Origin: Dryocosmus kuriphilus
Taxonomy: Eukaryota; Arthropoda; Insecta; Hymenoptera; Cynipidae
Length of the DNA stretch: 64,000 bases
Assembly: GCA_038277395.1 (NCBI GenBank)
Contig: CM076193.1
Span: 96,425,583 to 96,489,582, forward strand
Direction: 5' to 3'
The translations under genes and the position numbers were made by a program. Positions 13,031 through 23,187 of the stretch are shown here, in pieces. The notes below the pieces were generated by a model. It saw nothing but the letters and a program-made list of their open reading frames with translations, was not told the DNA's origin and ran no database searches. The number at the start of each line of letters is the position of its first letter. Positions within the stretch are counted from its first letter, which is position 1.

Positions 13031-13433
13031 CGAGTGCGAGTTCTCGCATTAAAAAGTTTTCAATTTTGTTCTGGACTCTCTCTGATTCATTCGCACTCAA
13101 GAGCATTCAAATAAATGCGAACTCTCACATTAAAAAGTTTTCATTATGCTTTGAACTTCTTCTCATTCATCCGCACTCGAGAGCATTCAACTAAATGCGA
13201 ACTATCGCATTAAAGAGTTTTCACTTTAAGTTCAACTTTTTCTCATTCATTCGCTTTCAGTAGTGTTCAAATTAATAAGACTTTTCGCATTAAAAAGTTT
13301 TCATTTAGCTTCAAATTTTTCTCTCATTCAATCGCCTTCAGTAGCATTCAAATCAATGCGAACTCTCGCATTGAACAGGAAAAAATCTCCTGAATGCGAA
13401 GTAATACTTTTTAATCCGACATTTCTTGCAGGG
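13031..13433. repeat. Right subterminal tandem repeat (about 81 bp unit) and terminal repeat of the CMC element
   Basis: The core CGCATTAAAAAGTTTTCA recurs near 13045, 13125, 13206, 13286 and 13366, giving a period of about 80-81 bp. Each core is followed by a CATTCGCACTC-like block and AGCATTCAA. The left end has the same core motif but no regular period. The array runs into the terminal repeat at 13417-13433. Confidence 0.75.
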
Positions 13434-13752
13434 CCTATTTCTACGAGCTTTGGTGGAAGTTCCTCATCAGAATTCTCATGACTCTCCACATTCCCTTCGT
13501 TAAAATTTAAGATATCAGAATTTTCTACCATATCCATTCTTGGTCCTTCGTTTTCCGTCTGAACTGCATCTATTTCTAGATTCATACCAGGTAATTTTTC
13601 TTCTTTGTATTCCTGTTTGTTGCTTCGCTGAAGGTATCTTTCTTCTCTAGCTCTTTTTACTTTTTGATTTTTGGGAACCTCCACAGAACAATTCGGTAAA
13701 TTGCACGATGGAACTGCAGTTTTCTTCAAACATCTTTTCGAAGCAGTTGCAT
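13434..13752 (-). pseudogene. ISL2EU-type transposase, THAP-side exon, displaced 10.3 kb from its other half
   Basis: Minus-strand exon with acceptor AG at 13754-13753. It begins with ATASKRCLKKTAVPSCNLPN, which resembles the end of a THAP DNA-binding domain (the conserved AVP near its C-terminus), followed by an acidic linker ending PPKLVEIG at the CMC element border. If the CMC element and one copy of the flanking dinucleotide CC are ignored, codon phase continues exactly into the segment at 3116. This shows that both pieces were one gene. The upstream THAP exons are not recognisable between 13753 and 14640. Confidence 0.72.
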
Positions 13753-14640
13753 CTGCAAAGACATAAAATGTTCTTTGTAAATGAAAACGTGGCTTATGTA
13801 TTTTTGGATCTATATTGTCAAATTATTTTAAAACATGTAAACACTAAAATTTTGAGGTTATAATGGATATGATTGTAATGTGATTATAATGAAATGTTTA
13901 TAACGAAACTTGGTTTTGTTATAAACATTTTTTTATAGAACATTTAAACATTTATGTTTTATACCTTTGTTTAACGTATCATTATTATTATCGTTCGTTT
14001 ATTTATACTCTCTCCCTTTTACGGGTTTGAGAGTCATTACATAACCATCACATCTTCACATCCAGCGCAGATTTTACGAACACTTATTCCTACCTTATCC
14101 TATATGTACTATCGTCAAAAAAAGTTCTGGTGTTTTGTCGGGTCTTATGGGCCTTCCAATATTTTTCGCTCTACGCCACTGCATTTCAAAATTTCAAGGG
14201 TTTGTCACCAGATGTTATACATAACGCAGATACTAATCTGGTTGGAAAATCTTTGGCTCGAATGAGAAGGTCATTCCAGGTAATCTCTGGACTTTGGGTT
14301 GTTACACTGTATGGTCTAGGCTTGAAGATGCTAAGATTCTTTTTTCTTTGTGACTCAAACACTTCTTTATCGAAAAAATGAAAAATAGTCACATTCGTGA
14401 ATTTTTTTCTCAATATGCATAATTTTCAGGGGTGATATGTGAGGAAACTTTAATTGGAACTCGATTTTTTCCCGTAGCGAAATGTGCGTAGACGGAATTA
14501 TAGTAATTCACTGGATAAAACAGAATTACAAAAATAACCAAAGATCTTGAATTACCAACAATTTTTGTAAATATTGAATTTAACATATATCCTGAAACAA
14601 GGTGGCCACTCCGTACGGAAAAGTGAAGAAATTATCAAGG
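13753..14640. other. AT-rich interval with no recognised gene
   Basis: Should contain the lost upstream THAP exons of the ISL2EU transposase, but no cysteine pattern is visible. The open stretches here are short and show no recognised motifs. Confidence 0.5.
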
Positions 14641-16010
14641 TATCAGTATTTCAAATATTTCCAAGGTTTCATGGCATATCAGCGAATTTGGGATCCCAAA
14701 CGATTTGAACGAATTTCAAGGGACTTCGACTGGTTTTAAGGCTTCTCAAAGGATTTTATGGAATTTTAATACAGTTCTGCAAATCTCTAAAAATGTCCAA
14801 TAATTTTAATGGATTTCATCGGTTTTCCAGGGATTCTTAAGAAATCGTTTCACTGAATTTCGTAAGATTTCAAAATACTTGGATGGATTTTAGAGGATTT
14901 CAAAGATTACAATTGATTTGAAATATTTCTAAGGATTTGGCCAATTTTTTAAAAAGAACTTTTTAAGAAGTAAGTGTGATTGAAATTATATTGAAGAGAT
15001 TTCAAAAAATTTCATTGCATTTCCAAAGATTTCAAGAGGTTTTAAAGTATTTCAATGAATGTGACGAGATTTGGAAGATTTTATTCTTGAGTCTTCACGA
15101 TTTCCGAAGATTTCATGGGATTTTAATTAGATTTAACGATTTTGTAGAAAACTTTAGAGAAGAATCTACATTTCATATAAAGATATTTTACAGATTTTAA
15201 GTTATTTTACAAGATTCGAAAGGACTTAAAGAGATTCTAAAATCTTTCGATGGACTTAAGGACATTTCGTCATATATCGAAATACCTGATGTGATTTGAG
15301 AGGATTTCAAGTATTTCCAAGAATTTCTGGGAATTCTATGGGATTGCAAGGGATTTAAAGATTTGAAGTCTACGGATTTCTACGGATTTGAAGAAATCTC
15401 GTAATATTTTTAAATACTTGAAGGGATTTTAGAAGATTAAAACCATTTTGTATTATTTACAAAAATTGCAAATATGGTACGGTGTTTCAATGAATCTCAC
15501 GAGATTTAATGGATTAAACTGAATCTTAAAGGATTTCAAACACTTGTATCGATTTCAAAGATTTCCAGCCATTTGAGCGGTTCTTTTTATCTACCTTTCA
15601 TTAAATAGGTTTCATTTAATTCATATTTAAACGATGTTAACAATTTTGTGGGATTTCAATGAATTTTGTAGTCTTTTAAAGATTTCAATAAATTCAAGAA
15701 GTTTCAAATATTTCTAGTAATTTTAACGGGTTTTTAAGGAATATTTACTTTATATTCTAGGATTTAAAACGATTTTTACGTATTTCAACAGAATTTTACG
15801 ATTTCCCAATATTTTAACGGATTTCCAGAGAACCTTGGGGAATAAATTTTATTTGTTTTGTCAAAGGGTTTTAGATGATCTCTGCATAATTTTAATTCAT
15901 TCATTGATATTGACGATTTTCAGTGATATTGACGGTCGAAAATAAATTCAGAAGGAGTTAACAGATTTCAATGGATTTCTACGGATTTTAACCGATTTTT
16001 GAACACTTTT
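14640..16010. repeat. Degenerate GGATTTCAA-type low-complexity repeat field
   Basis: About 1.4 kb made almost entirely of variants of GGATTTCAA, AGATTTCAAAG and GGATTTTAA, always with the same strand bias, without a fixed period. Open frames across it are by-products of composition. Confidence 0.75.
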
Positions 16011-16149
16011 TATAGCTCCATAGACTACATATAGTCATAGTTGACTACATAGTTAGAAATGTGTTTTGGAATAGCGATTAATTCGGAGTTTCATTAATTT
16101 ATTACTCATATTTTCCTCATTATGTTAAACTTCAATTAGGTTTAAGCGC

Positions 16150-16573
16150 AAATGGTAATCTGTGAAGTAATCAATGAATGACCTTGGAATGTATTTCTTT
16201 TCTGCCTTCTTATTTTTAAAGTAAATAAAATATTGGATTCAAACTTTGGTAAGTTAGAGGAAATATATTAGCCGACCGCTTTCTAGTCTCTTGGAGTTTG
16301 TATTTAGCATGGATAAACTGTTTTTTATCAGGTATACATGCTCATCTTGTAGGCTTATTTGTAAAATTTGTAAATTATTACAAAGCAATTGATAAAGGAA
16401 AAGTTTTTCGTACTAAATACAAACTCCAAGGGGCCACACAACGGTCGGTTAATATATTTTCTATAATTTCCCAAAGTTTCGATCCAATATTTTATTTACT
16501 TTAAAAATAAGAAGGCGGAAAAGAAATACATTGCAAGGTCATTCATGTATTACGTCACATACTACCATTTGCC
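16150..16573. repeat. Foldback element with arms of about 160 bp
   Basis: The left arm (16150-16307) is the inverted copy of the right arm (16413-16573), including AAGTAAATAAAATATTGGA versus its complement at 16472-16503 and CTAAATACAAACTCC at the inner edge. The loop is about 105 bp. No coding content; probably a non-autonomous DNA element. Divergence between the arms is modest, with a few mismatches and small gaps. Confidence 0.8.
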
Positions 16574-19500
16574 ATTGAATTAAAAATTTTGTCAGCGAAA
16601 GTCAGAGAAAAGTTTTGGAAAATTACCTGCAAACTGTCTTGCTTTATATAAGTTCTTTTCAATTATTAACTGCATTTATTTATTAATTTCTCGTTGCATA
16701 TATTTTATCATTATAAATCACGTGCCATATTTTTTCCGAAATAGAATCTAAACATTTTGTCTGTTTTGGCTATCCCATTCCATTTACGAGATTCATTATA
16801 TTTATTCCAATTTTAAACTCTTTTTTTTGGTGCAACATCAGGGTCGCGAAAGTTTGGAAAGTAATTATTGAATTACCAAACTTCAAATTTTCAATTTGTC
16901 TAGATAAATGACATATCACTGGAATCTGAAAAATTTGTAGATTTCAGATATAATATTTTTAGTTCGCTAATTGCACAATTAACATTTTTGAAAATTTCCT
17001 TATTTGCAACAGCTTGTGAAGAAAAGATACCTGCGGGGGAAGCTGGCCCAAACGGACGTCCGTGGGCAGACAGGTAAAGAGAGTCCCTTTAAGAATAGAT
17101 ACCGAGATTGAATATACTTTTCCGGGTGGATCCTTTTTTTTTGGACAAGGTGACAGTGGCGTAGAATTGAGGGATTTGCTCAGAAACACCAGAACTTTTT
17201 TGGCCGATAGTACATAACTTCTTAATCTCTAATCTAAATCTACGCACTGCCGCTCAAGACCTTGGGCTTCCGTTTCCTCTCGCCATTTCCATTCTATTGA
17301 TGGTACATTAATCTTCGACTCGACTGATCTTTCTTTTGCCTTTATACGAATCATTTTGACTCTTGTGGCGGGGATCTGGACGTGCGTCGCACGATTGTTA
17401 TCTGGGTATTGTAACGTGGTGATTAGCACACGTCTCTGATCCTCTTCCCAGACCGATCTGATTAATGAAAATTAAGAACTAAAGGCGGCTAGCAGGAACT
17501 CAAATTAGTATAAGTGTATGAGAGAGAGTGTGCAAGTATGAAAGTTGTGTGAAATTAATCTTAGTTTACTTAATTTTAAGCATTTTAGGTTAGACGTAAG
17601 CACTTTCATGTTTAGATCGTCTACCTGAACCTCCGAAGACCAAGGTTCGAGCATATCTTTATATCCTCTTTTTAATAGCAGTTTGGGAACTCACGGTCGT
17701 CCATATCAGTCCGATTACGCTCATTTTTGTATTGGGATGGTGCATTTATGTGCACTATTTCTCATGCAAAGCTGGCACCATACCACGATCGCGACACGAC
17801 TACACGAAGTGTCAAAATAGATGGACGCAACCATCTTGCCAGTAGTGGTTACGAAATCCACCACCAGAGGGCAGCAGTTCACGAACTAGCAGTTACGTGA
17901 GCTGGACGACCAAGCTTCCGGACGAGAAGCGGAAAGAAAGCCAGTTATGGGCTGGCTGCGTACGTAAAATTTTGTTGTAAAGTGGAATTTTTGTTTGGCG
18001 GAAAGGAATACTCGCCACCGCGAAGTTCATCACCGTGAGACTTCAGGAGTAAAGGTAGGCGTTTGGTAGTTTTTTCTTCACAGTTTTATTTATCTTTGTC
18101 CTTTTTATGAGAATTTGTTGCTTCGTCGAATCGACTCTGGCCAACGCCCATGTCGTGGCGCAATGCCAATTTCGCGTTTTGTTGGTTAGATGTCTAGATG
18201 GTATTACTCGAGCCTAATGCTGATAGTTTAAATCACTTGTATGCAAATTCTGAACAAAAGACTCATGATAGAATTTTCAAAAGACCCAAAAGTGTCTTCA
18301 AGAGTGTTCCTCTTACCTTATATATATGCAAATCTTTACCTGAGTAGGTTTTTTAAATCCTCCTGCTAACGGTATGTATTGTCATTGTACAATTCTCAGC
18401 CTTCAAGGACATATATGCCTTCAGACAACTTTCTCAGTTTAAAGCTAAAGCAAGAGCATATTGGAAATAGAAAAATTATAAACTTGAAGGCACATTAAAA
18501 ATTAAAACATTTGAAATTCACTAGTGTTACGCGACAAGGCAAGAATTTTTGAATCTCGCTTCATAATACTTGAATTTTTGAGAGTCTTGAAGTTGAAATA
18601 ATTTCACATTCTATTGTTTACTCTTGGATTATCTTGTTGTAAAAAACCAAGAGCACTCGAACAAGACTCTTGACTCTTGATTTTCGATCTGTCACTTGGT
18701 TTTTTTAAACTGTCACATGTGTCATGGACTGTCAATACGATTAATTTATCCGAAAATAAAATGGAGCAGGAAGATTTTAATACGCGAAAAAAAGCAGCAG
18801 AATTTTGCTTAAATTTATTAAAAATATTGCTTTGAATATCATTAAAATATAAGGAACGTATATGAAAAAAGATTTCTTCCATGAATAAAAATTATGTGAA
18901 ATTCAGGAATTAATAAATTCAGTATGACACTTTACTAAACAGATCTTATTTGAAGAAAAACGTTGATATAGACTTTAGTATAGAAAGCTGTACAAATGTA
19001 ATTATCTTAAGCTATATAGAAATGTAAGTAATCATAAACTGTTGTACATATAGTTAAAAATTATACAAATTGTTTGAACACTTACTATGTTTGAATTTAT
19101 TAATATTCTTTAATGAAAAGTCACAAAAATATAAATATTTTTTCTTTAATAACAAATTATAAATATAACAGTGTTAAGTGAAATTTGAATATAAAACTTC
19201 TCAAATTAAAAACAGTTTACCTATAGAGTATATATGGATTGTAGAGGTTAGTCTTATTTTGGAATAATTTACATCACTGCGATTTACGAGTTATACTTAA
19301 TTTTTAAATTAACTCGTAACATTAACGCTACTTAAAAAAAGTGCAACTCGTTACAGTTACTTCTTTAAAAAATTAACTCGGCACTTACTGAAAGAAGTAA
19401 CTTACATTTCCCCTTCAAGATACTTTAAACAACAACCCTCCAGATTTTTCAAGTTTTTAAATAAATGGGCATGGCTACAGTAAAACTTATGTACGCGAAA

Positions 19501-20415
19501 TGTCTTGAAATGTAAACAGCAATATACATATTTGGGAGTACTTTTGTATATAAATAAATGATGAGTAAATACTTTTAACGCTTTATAATGTTAAGAATAT
19601 TTTTCATTAATCTTTAAGAGTAATTGCTTTTCAAAGACATGATCCCGCCAAATGTATCTCTAAGATTCTACACGGAAAAGAATTTATAGTTCAAACAAAG
19701 AAGTACTGTAAAATCAAATCAACGAAAATCAAATATATATTGGAAAAAAGTAATTTTTGCTTTTGAAATAGACAACTGTATCCCCGACTCATGGATTTTC
19801 ATATCTTTGAAATAGCTATGTTACGTGTGTGACTTTTTGAGTTTCAAATGTTTTACAAAATTGAAACGTCACGTGGAATTTTTTGGTTAGTAAGAAATAC
19901 GAAGAACTTATATAAATTCGAATACAAGTTGTTCAACAATATAAAAATTGAAAAAACAAGTTCTGCTATTAATTTCACTTTTTTATTTCGATTAGGCTTT
20001 TTTAATCTTCATAATTTTAAGGTAAACTGGGAAATTAATTATAAATTTTAAACCTCTGTTAAAATTATTCTTATTTAATTAGCGCTACATTCAGACTTCC
20101 AATATTTTTATTTCGGCTATACAATACCTTTGTTTTAACGATTTAAAAATCTGATTCATTAATAATAATAGTCAAAATAAATTATAATGCAAATTCCTAT
20201 TTTAAATATTTTGCTAGTATCGTTGGTTCATTTGCAACGATAGTTGTGGTTAAATTAAAGATAAATATATCATTAGTTCAGCTATATATTTTTTTTCGTG
20301 TAGAAGTTATCGCGAGGCCAGCGAGAAAATCACTCGCTCTTAACAAGTGGATAATACAGAAACATAAAGTAATGGAAAATTGACTAAATTAAAATTTTAA
20401 GTAGATATATATATA
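16574..20415. other. 3.8 kb with no confidently recognised gene
   Basis: Mostly AT-rich. A more GC-rich block at about 17740-18060 ends in a GTAGGC splice-donor-like sequence and could be a 5' untranslated exon or an old LTR, which I cannot decide. Around 19270-19400 there are ACTCGTTAC/GTAACTC motifs resembling those near hAT-type ends such as the one at 22236-22352. Confidence 0.4.
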
Positions 20416-22231
20416 GTCTGTTCAACAAAAAAGGAATCGCGATTATTCGTAAACCATAAAAGATATTTAATTTCTCTTTTTTTTTTTTAATTAAAGGTCA
20501 CTAAAAGGGCTACGGCGAAAATATTCTTTAGTATCAGTATCGCTCGAACTGTCGTAGACAGCACACGTGAATCGAAAAAATATATAAATAAGTCGAAAAA
20601 GTTTGTGCAAAAGTGAGTGCAACGTTTTAAAGACAAAAAGTGTTGATAATTTGCCTGGAAGAGGCAATTCTCGAGGAACGAAGCTAAATGAGGACAAAGT
20701 CATCGTCCAGTTGTTTACGCGTATCCCCACTCTAACATTGCGTCAAGCTAAGGATAGGCTAGCTAAAAAGGGGCTAGAACTCAGCATTAACACTATTCGA
20801 GACCGTTTAGACAAGGCTGGAGTACAGTAGCGTACGATGACTCAAAAGCCCCTGCTTTCGGAAACCCACATGACTAAACGCAACCCGGTAACAAGGCTTC
20901 CACTGAAATGGGATTAAAAGTTTTAATTCTTTTCAACACCTGATTTTTCCTTCCGTCTCTTATACCACCAACGAGAACAGAAAAAGTAAAATTCAATCCA
21001 TTTCTATGTCGTTCTCCTGTGTGTCTGACAACTTCAAACATAACCTCAAAATAATTTAAAAATGGAATACAATATTTGCATAAAAAGCACTATAGAATCA
21101 TGAAATCTTCAAAATCTCGTAGGATTTTGCATAAAACTGCATTAGCTTACTATTAACAACTTCGTTTTATTCAAGTTGCTTCATGGGGAAAAAAATTAAA
21201 TCATGATAAATAAATTTAAAAATTACTTTAAATCTTGACTATTTCCGCACAAATCAATCCTAAAGATGTAACTTGATGAATTTAGTGTTCTTGAAAGTTT
21301 TTTACTAAATAATTATGTCAAAAACAATAAATAAAAAAATATTTTTGAACGGAACTGGACAAAATTAAATAAATGAAAACTATGTTCTTATCACTGAATA
21401 GAAAATATTAGGACAGACGTTACTGCCGCTAGGCGAATTGAAGGGAATTAAAATTCTGACAAATCTATTGTTCCCTTGCAGATTGGAGCATGGTGGAACA
21501 ATCAAGTTTTAAATAAGACAGACAAATTTCACTTTTACGTTGAAATCAAGAATTTTATCATTCTTTTGTATTCAAGCCTTTTTACCGGGAAGGCGTGGGC
21601 TGCAGAAAATATTGACCGTGACCGCTAATGAATGTTTCATCCAGCGAACAGTAAAACACCCCATAAAAATTCATATTTGGGGATGCTTTTCTAAGGGTGG
21701 TGTTGGTTGTTTGGAGCTTTTTACGGAGAATTTGAATGCTCAAAAAATGCTCCAAATTTATCAGCGTGGTCTTTTGAGATCAGTAAAGAAATTCTTTGGA
21801 GCTGAAAGTGAAGATTGTGTCTTGCAAGAAAATAACGACCCTAAGCATCGCAGTCACTTCTGCACCTCGTGGAAACTGGAAAATGGCGTCGAGACAATGG
21901 ACTGGCCTTCACGGTCTCCCGATGCCAACCCCATTGAAAATGTTTGGTAAGTCATGAAGAGAAAGCTTGCAGGAAAGCGGGTATTCACCCTGAAACAGTT
22001 CTCTCTTCATATTAGAGAAATATGAAGGTCACTTCCCATTGAATATGCCGAATTCCTTGTCGAAAGCATGCCTAGAAGGTGCCAAGCTATCTTGGACAGT
22101 GATGGAGATTGGACGACGTATTAAGTAAGTTCGCCGTAGCCCTTTTAGTGACCTTTCATTTAAAAAAAAAGAGAAATTAAATATCTTTTATGGTTTACGA
22201 ATAATCGCGATTTCTTTTTTTTTAAACAGAC
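20416..22231. mobile_element. Tc1-like transposon relic
   Basis: Inverted terminal repeats of about 100 bp. GTCTGTTCAAC at 20416 and its partner ending at 22231 share the inner block AATCGCGATTATTCGTAAACC. Both sides are flanked by TA, the Tc1/mariner target. The left repeat reads into GTCACTAAAAGGGCTACGGC, mirrored at 22130-22155. Internally it carries a broken transposase. The element landed in a TA-rich spot. Confidence 0.85.
20603..22124 (+). pseudogene. Tc1-family transposase, broken and centrally disrupted
   Basis: The N-terminal part (20640-20885) has a Tc1-type helix-turn-helix region: GRGNSRGTKLNEDKV, then LRQAKDRLAKKGLELSINTI, a stop, and KPLLSETHMTKR. From about 20890 to 21590 no transposase is readable, and the first catalytic Asp is missing. 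The frame resumes with IHIWGCFSKGGVG, then ENNDPKHRS (second Asp) and MDWPSRSPDANPIENVW (Glu). The Asp-Glu spacing is 32 residues, two short of DD34E. A stop follows ENVW, and readable sequence ends DSDGDWTTY at 22124. Confidence 0.8.
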
Positions 22232-22235
22232 TATA

Positions 22236-22352
22236 TATAGTAATGTTACAAGTTACGTCTATAAAAAAGTAATTAAGTTCCTAAAAAGTTAGAAAGAACA
22301 CAAATTTTTCAATTACTTAGTTACATAAATTACCGCACCCAACACAGAACAG
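22236..22352. repeat. End fragment of a hAT-like repeat
   Basis: Read on minus, it begins near CTGTGTTGGGTGCGGTAA and continues with GTAACTAAGTAATT-type repeats, a pattern familiar from hAT ends. The other end is not found with certainty; similar motifs lie at 19270-19400, on the far side of the Tc1 insertion. Confidence 0.4.
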
Positions 22353-22613
22353 TATTGTATAAATTTAAATTCGATTAAACCTCGAAATTAAGCATTCTGC
22401 AAACGAGAAACATTAAAAGCTGTACCTACGCAATTAAATAGGTCTTCCAAATTGACAATCTTTATTTGCAAACAAACTTGAATATCTGATGGATAAATTC
22501 AAGGTACATAGGAGATAGTGTTGATTTCTAGTCTCTTTTTAATTACTGAGTAGGAGAAGGTGGGGCGAGACGGCATAGAAAATGTTTGACACTAATTAAA
22601 TTCTAACCTATAA

Positions 22614-22738
22614 CTGCCGTGATTTAGAAAAACACCATTAACTCCAATTCAAATAAGTCACATCAATGCAGTTAACGGTAGGCGACTCGAGGGACTTATC
22701 CGAATTGCAGTTAACGGTGTTTTTCTAAATCACGGCAG
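22614..22738. repeat. 125 bp foldback element
   Basis: CTGCCGTGATTTAGAAAAAC at the left is exactly mirrored at 22719-22738. The pairing continues inward through CACCRTTAACT and a GACTTAT block. Hairpin-like MITE with no coding content. Confidence 0.75.
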
Positions 22739-23012
22739 ACAAGAACTGACCTTTTAATCATGATTTTCTCAGAATAGAGTGGTTTTTTTTTTCGATTAAA
22801 TATTAATTATTCTCCTTCAGCACCTCCATATCTTGGAAGCAAATTTTTTGATTTGCAATGAAAAATTCCATTTTTAATCGCTACCAAAAGCCGAAAATTT
22901 ACTGGAAAACTTAAGTTAGAAATAGTCATGCCTATATCTGTGATGATGGTGGGTTTTAAAGTTTAAAGAGAAACTTAACCATTGGTATACCTATATTTAT
23001 TGGGGCGGCGAA

Positions 23013-23187
23013 GCAGATCTTTTCTGTCTCTTTCGCTCCTTAAGAGATGTAAACGTAGACAAATAAAAATAAGCGAGACACGCACATGTGGAAAACCGTC
23101 ATTTGTTTCCCACATGAGCGTGTCTCGCTTACTTTTATTTATTTACGTTTGCACCTCTCAAGGAGAGAAAGAGACAGACAAGATCTG
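23013..23187. repeat. 175 bp foldback element
   Basis: The arms start with CAGATCTTTTCTGTCTCTTT and end in its complement. The inner arms contain AAGCGAGACACGC and its mirror around a short loop near 23090-23100. Fold potential is nearly continuous. Confidence 0.75.

Larger units (their letters stand above)
3117..13433. mobile_element. 10.3 kb CMC (CACTA-like) DNA transposon with a BEN-domain accessory gene
   Basis: The two ends are inverted copies beginning CCCTGCAAGAAATGTCG, at 3117-3133 and 13433-13417. The flanks are CC on both sides (3115-3116 and 13434-13435), read as a 2 bp target duplication. That reading is supported because removing the element plus one CC restores the phase of the interrupted transposase gene. 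Inside are a plus-strand transposase with animal EnSpm/CACTA-type motifs and a divergent minus-strand coiled-coil/BEN gene. GCATTAAAAAG-type repeats crowd both subterminal regions, as in plant CACTA elements. Termini are CCCTG rather than the usual CACTR, so the CMC assignment rests mainly on the transposase. Smaller MITE-like hairpins and a TA microsatellite sit in the centre. Confidence 0.82.

Noticed and set aside
17229..17429. 66-codon minus frame suspected to be a retroelement piece
   Set aside because: No motif strong enough to name; left as unassigned sequence.
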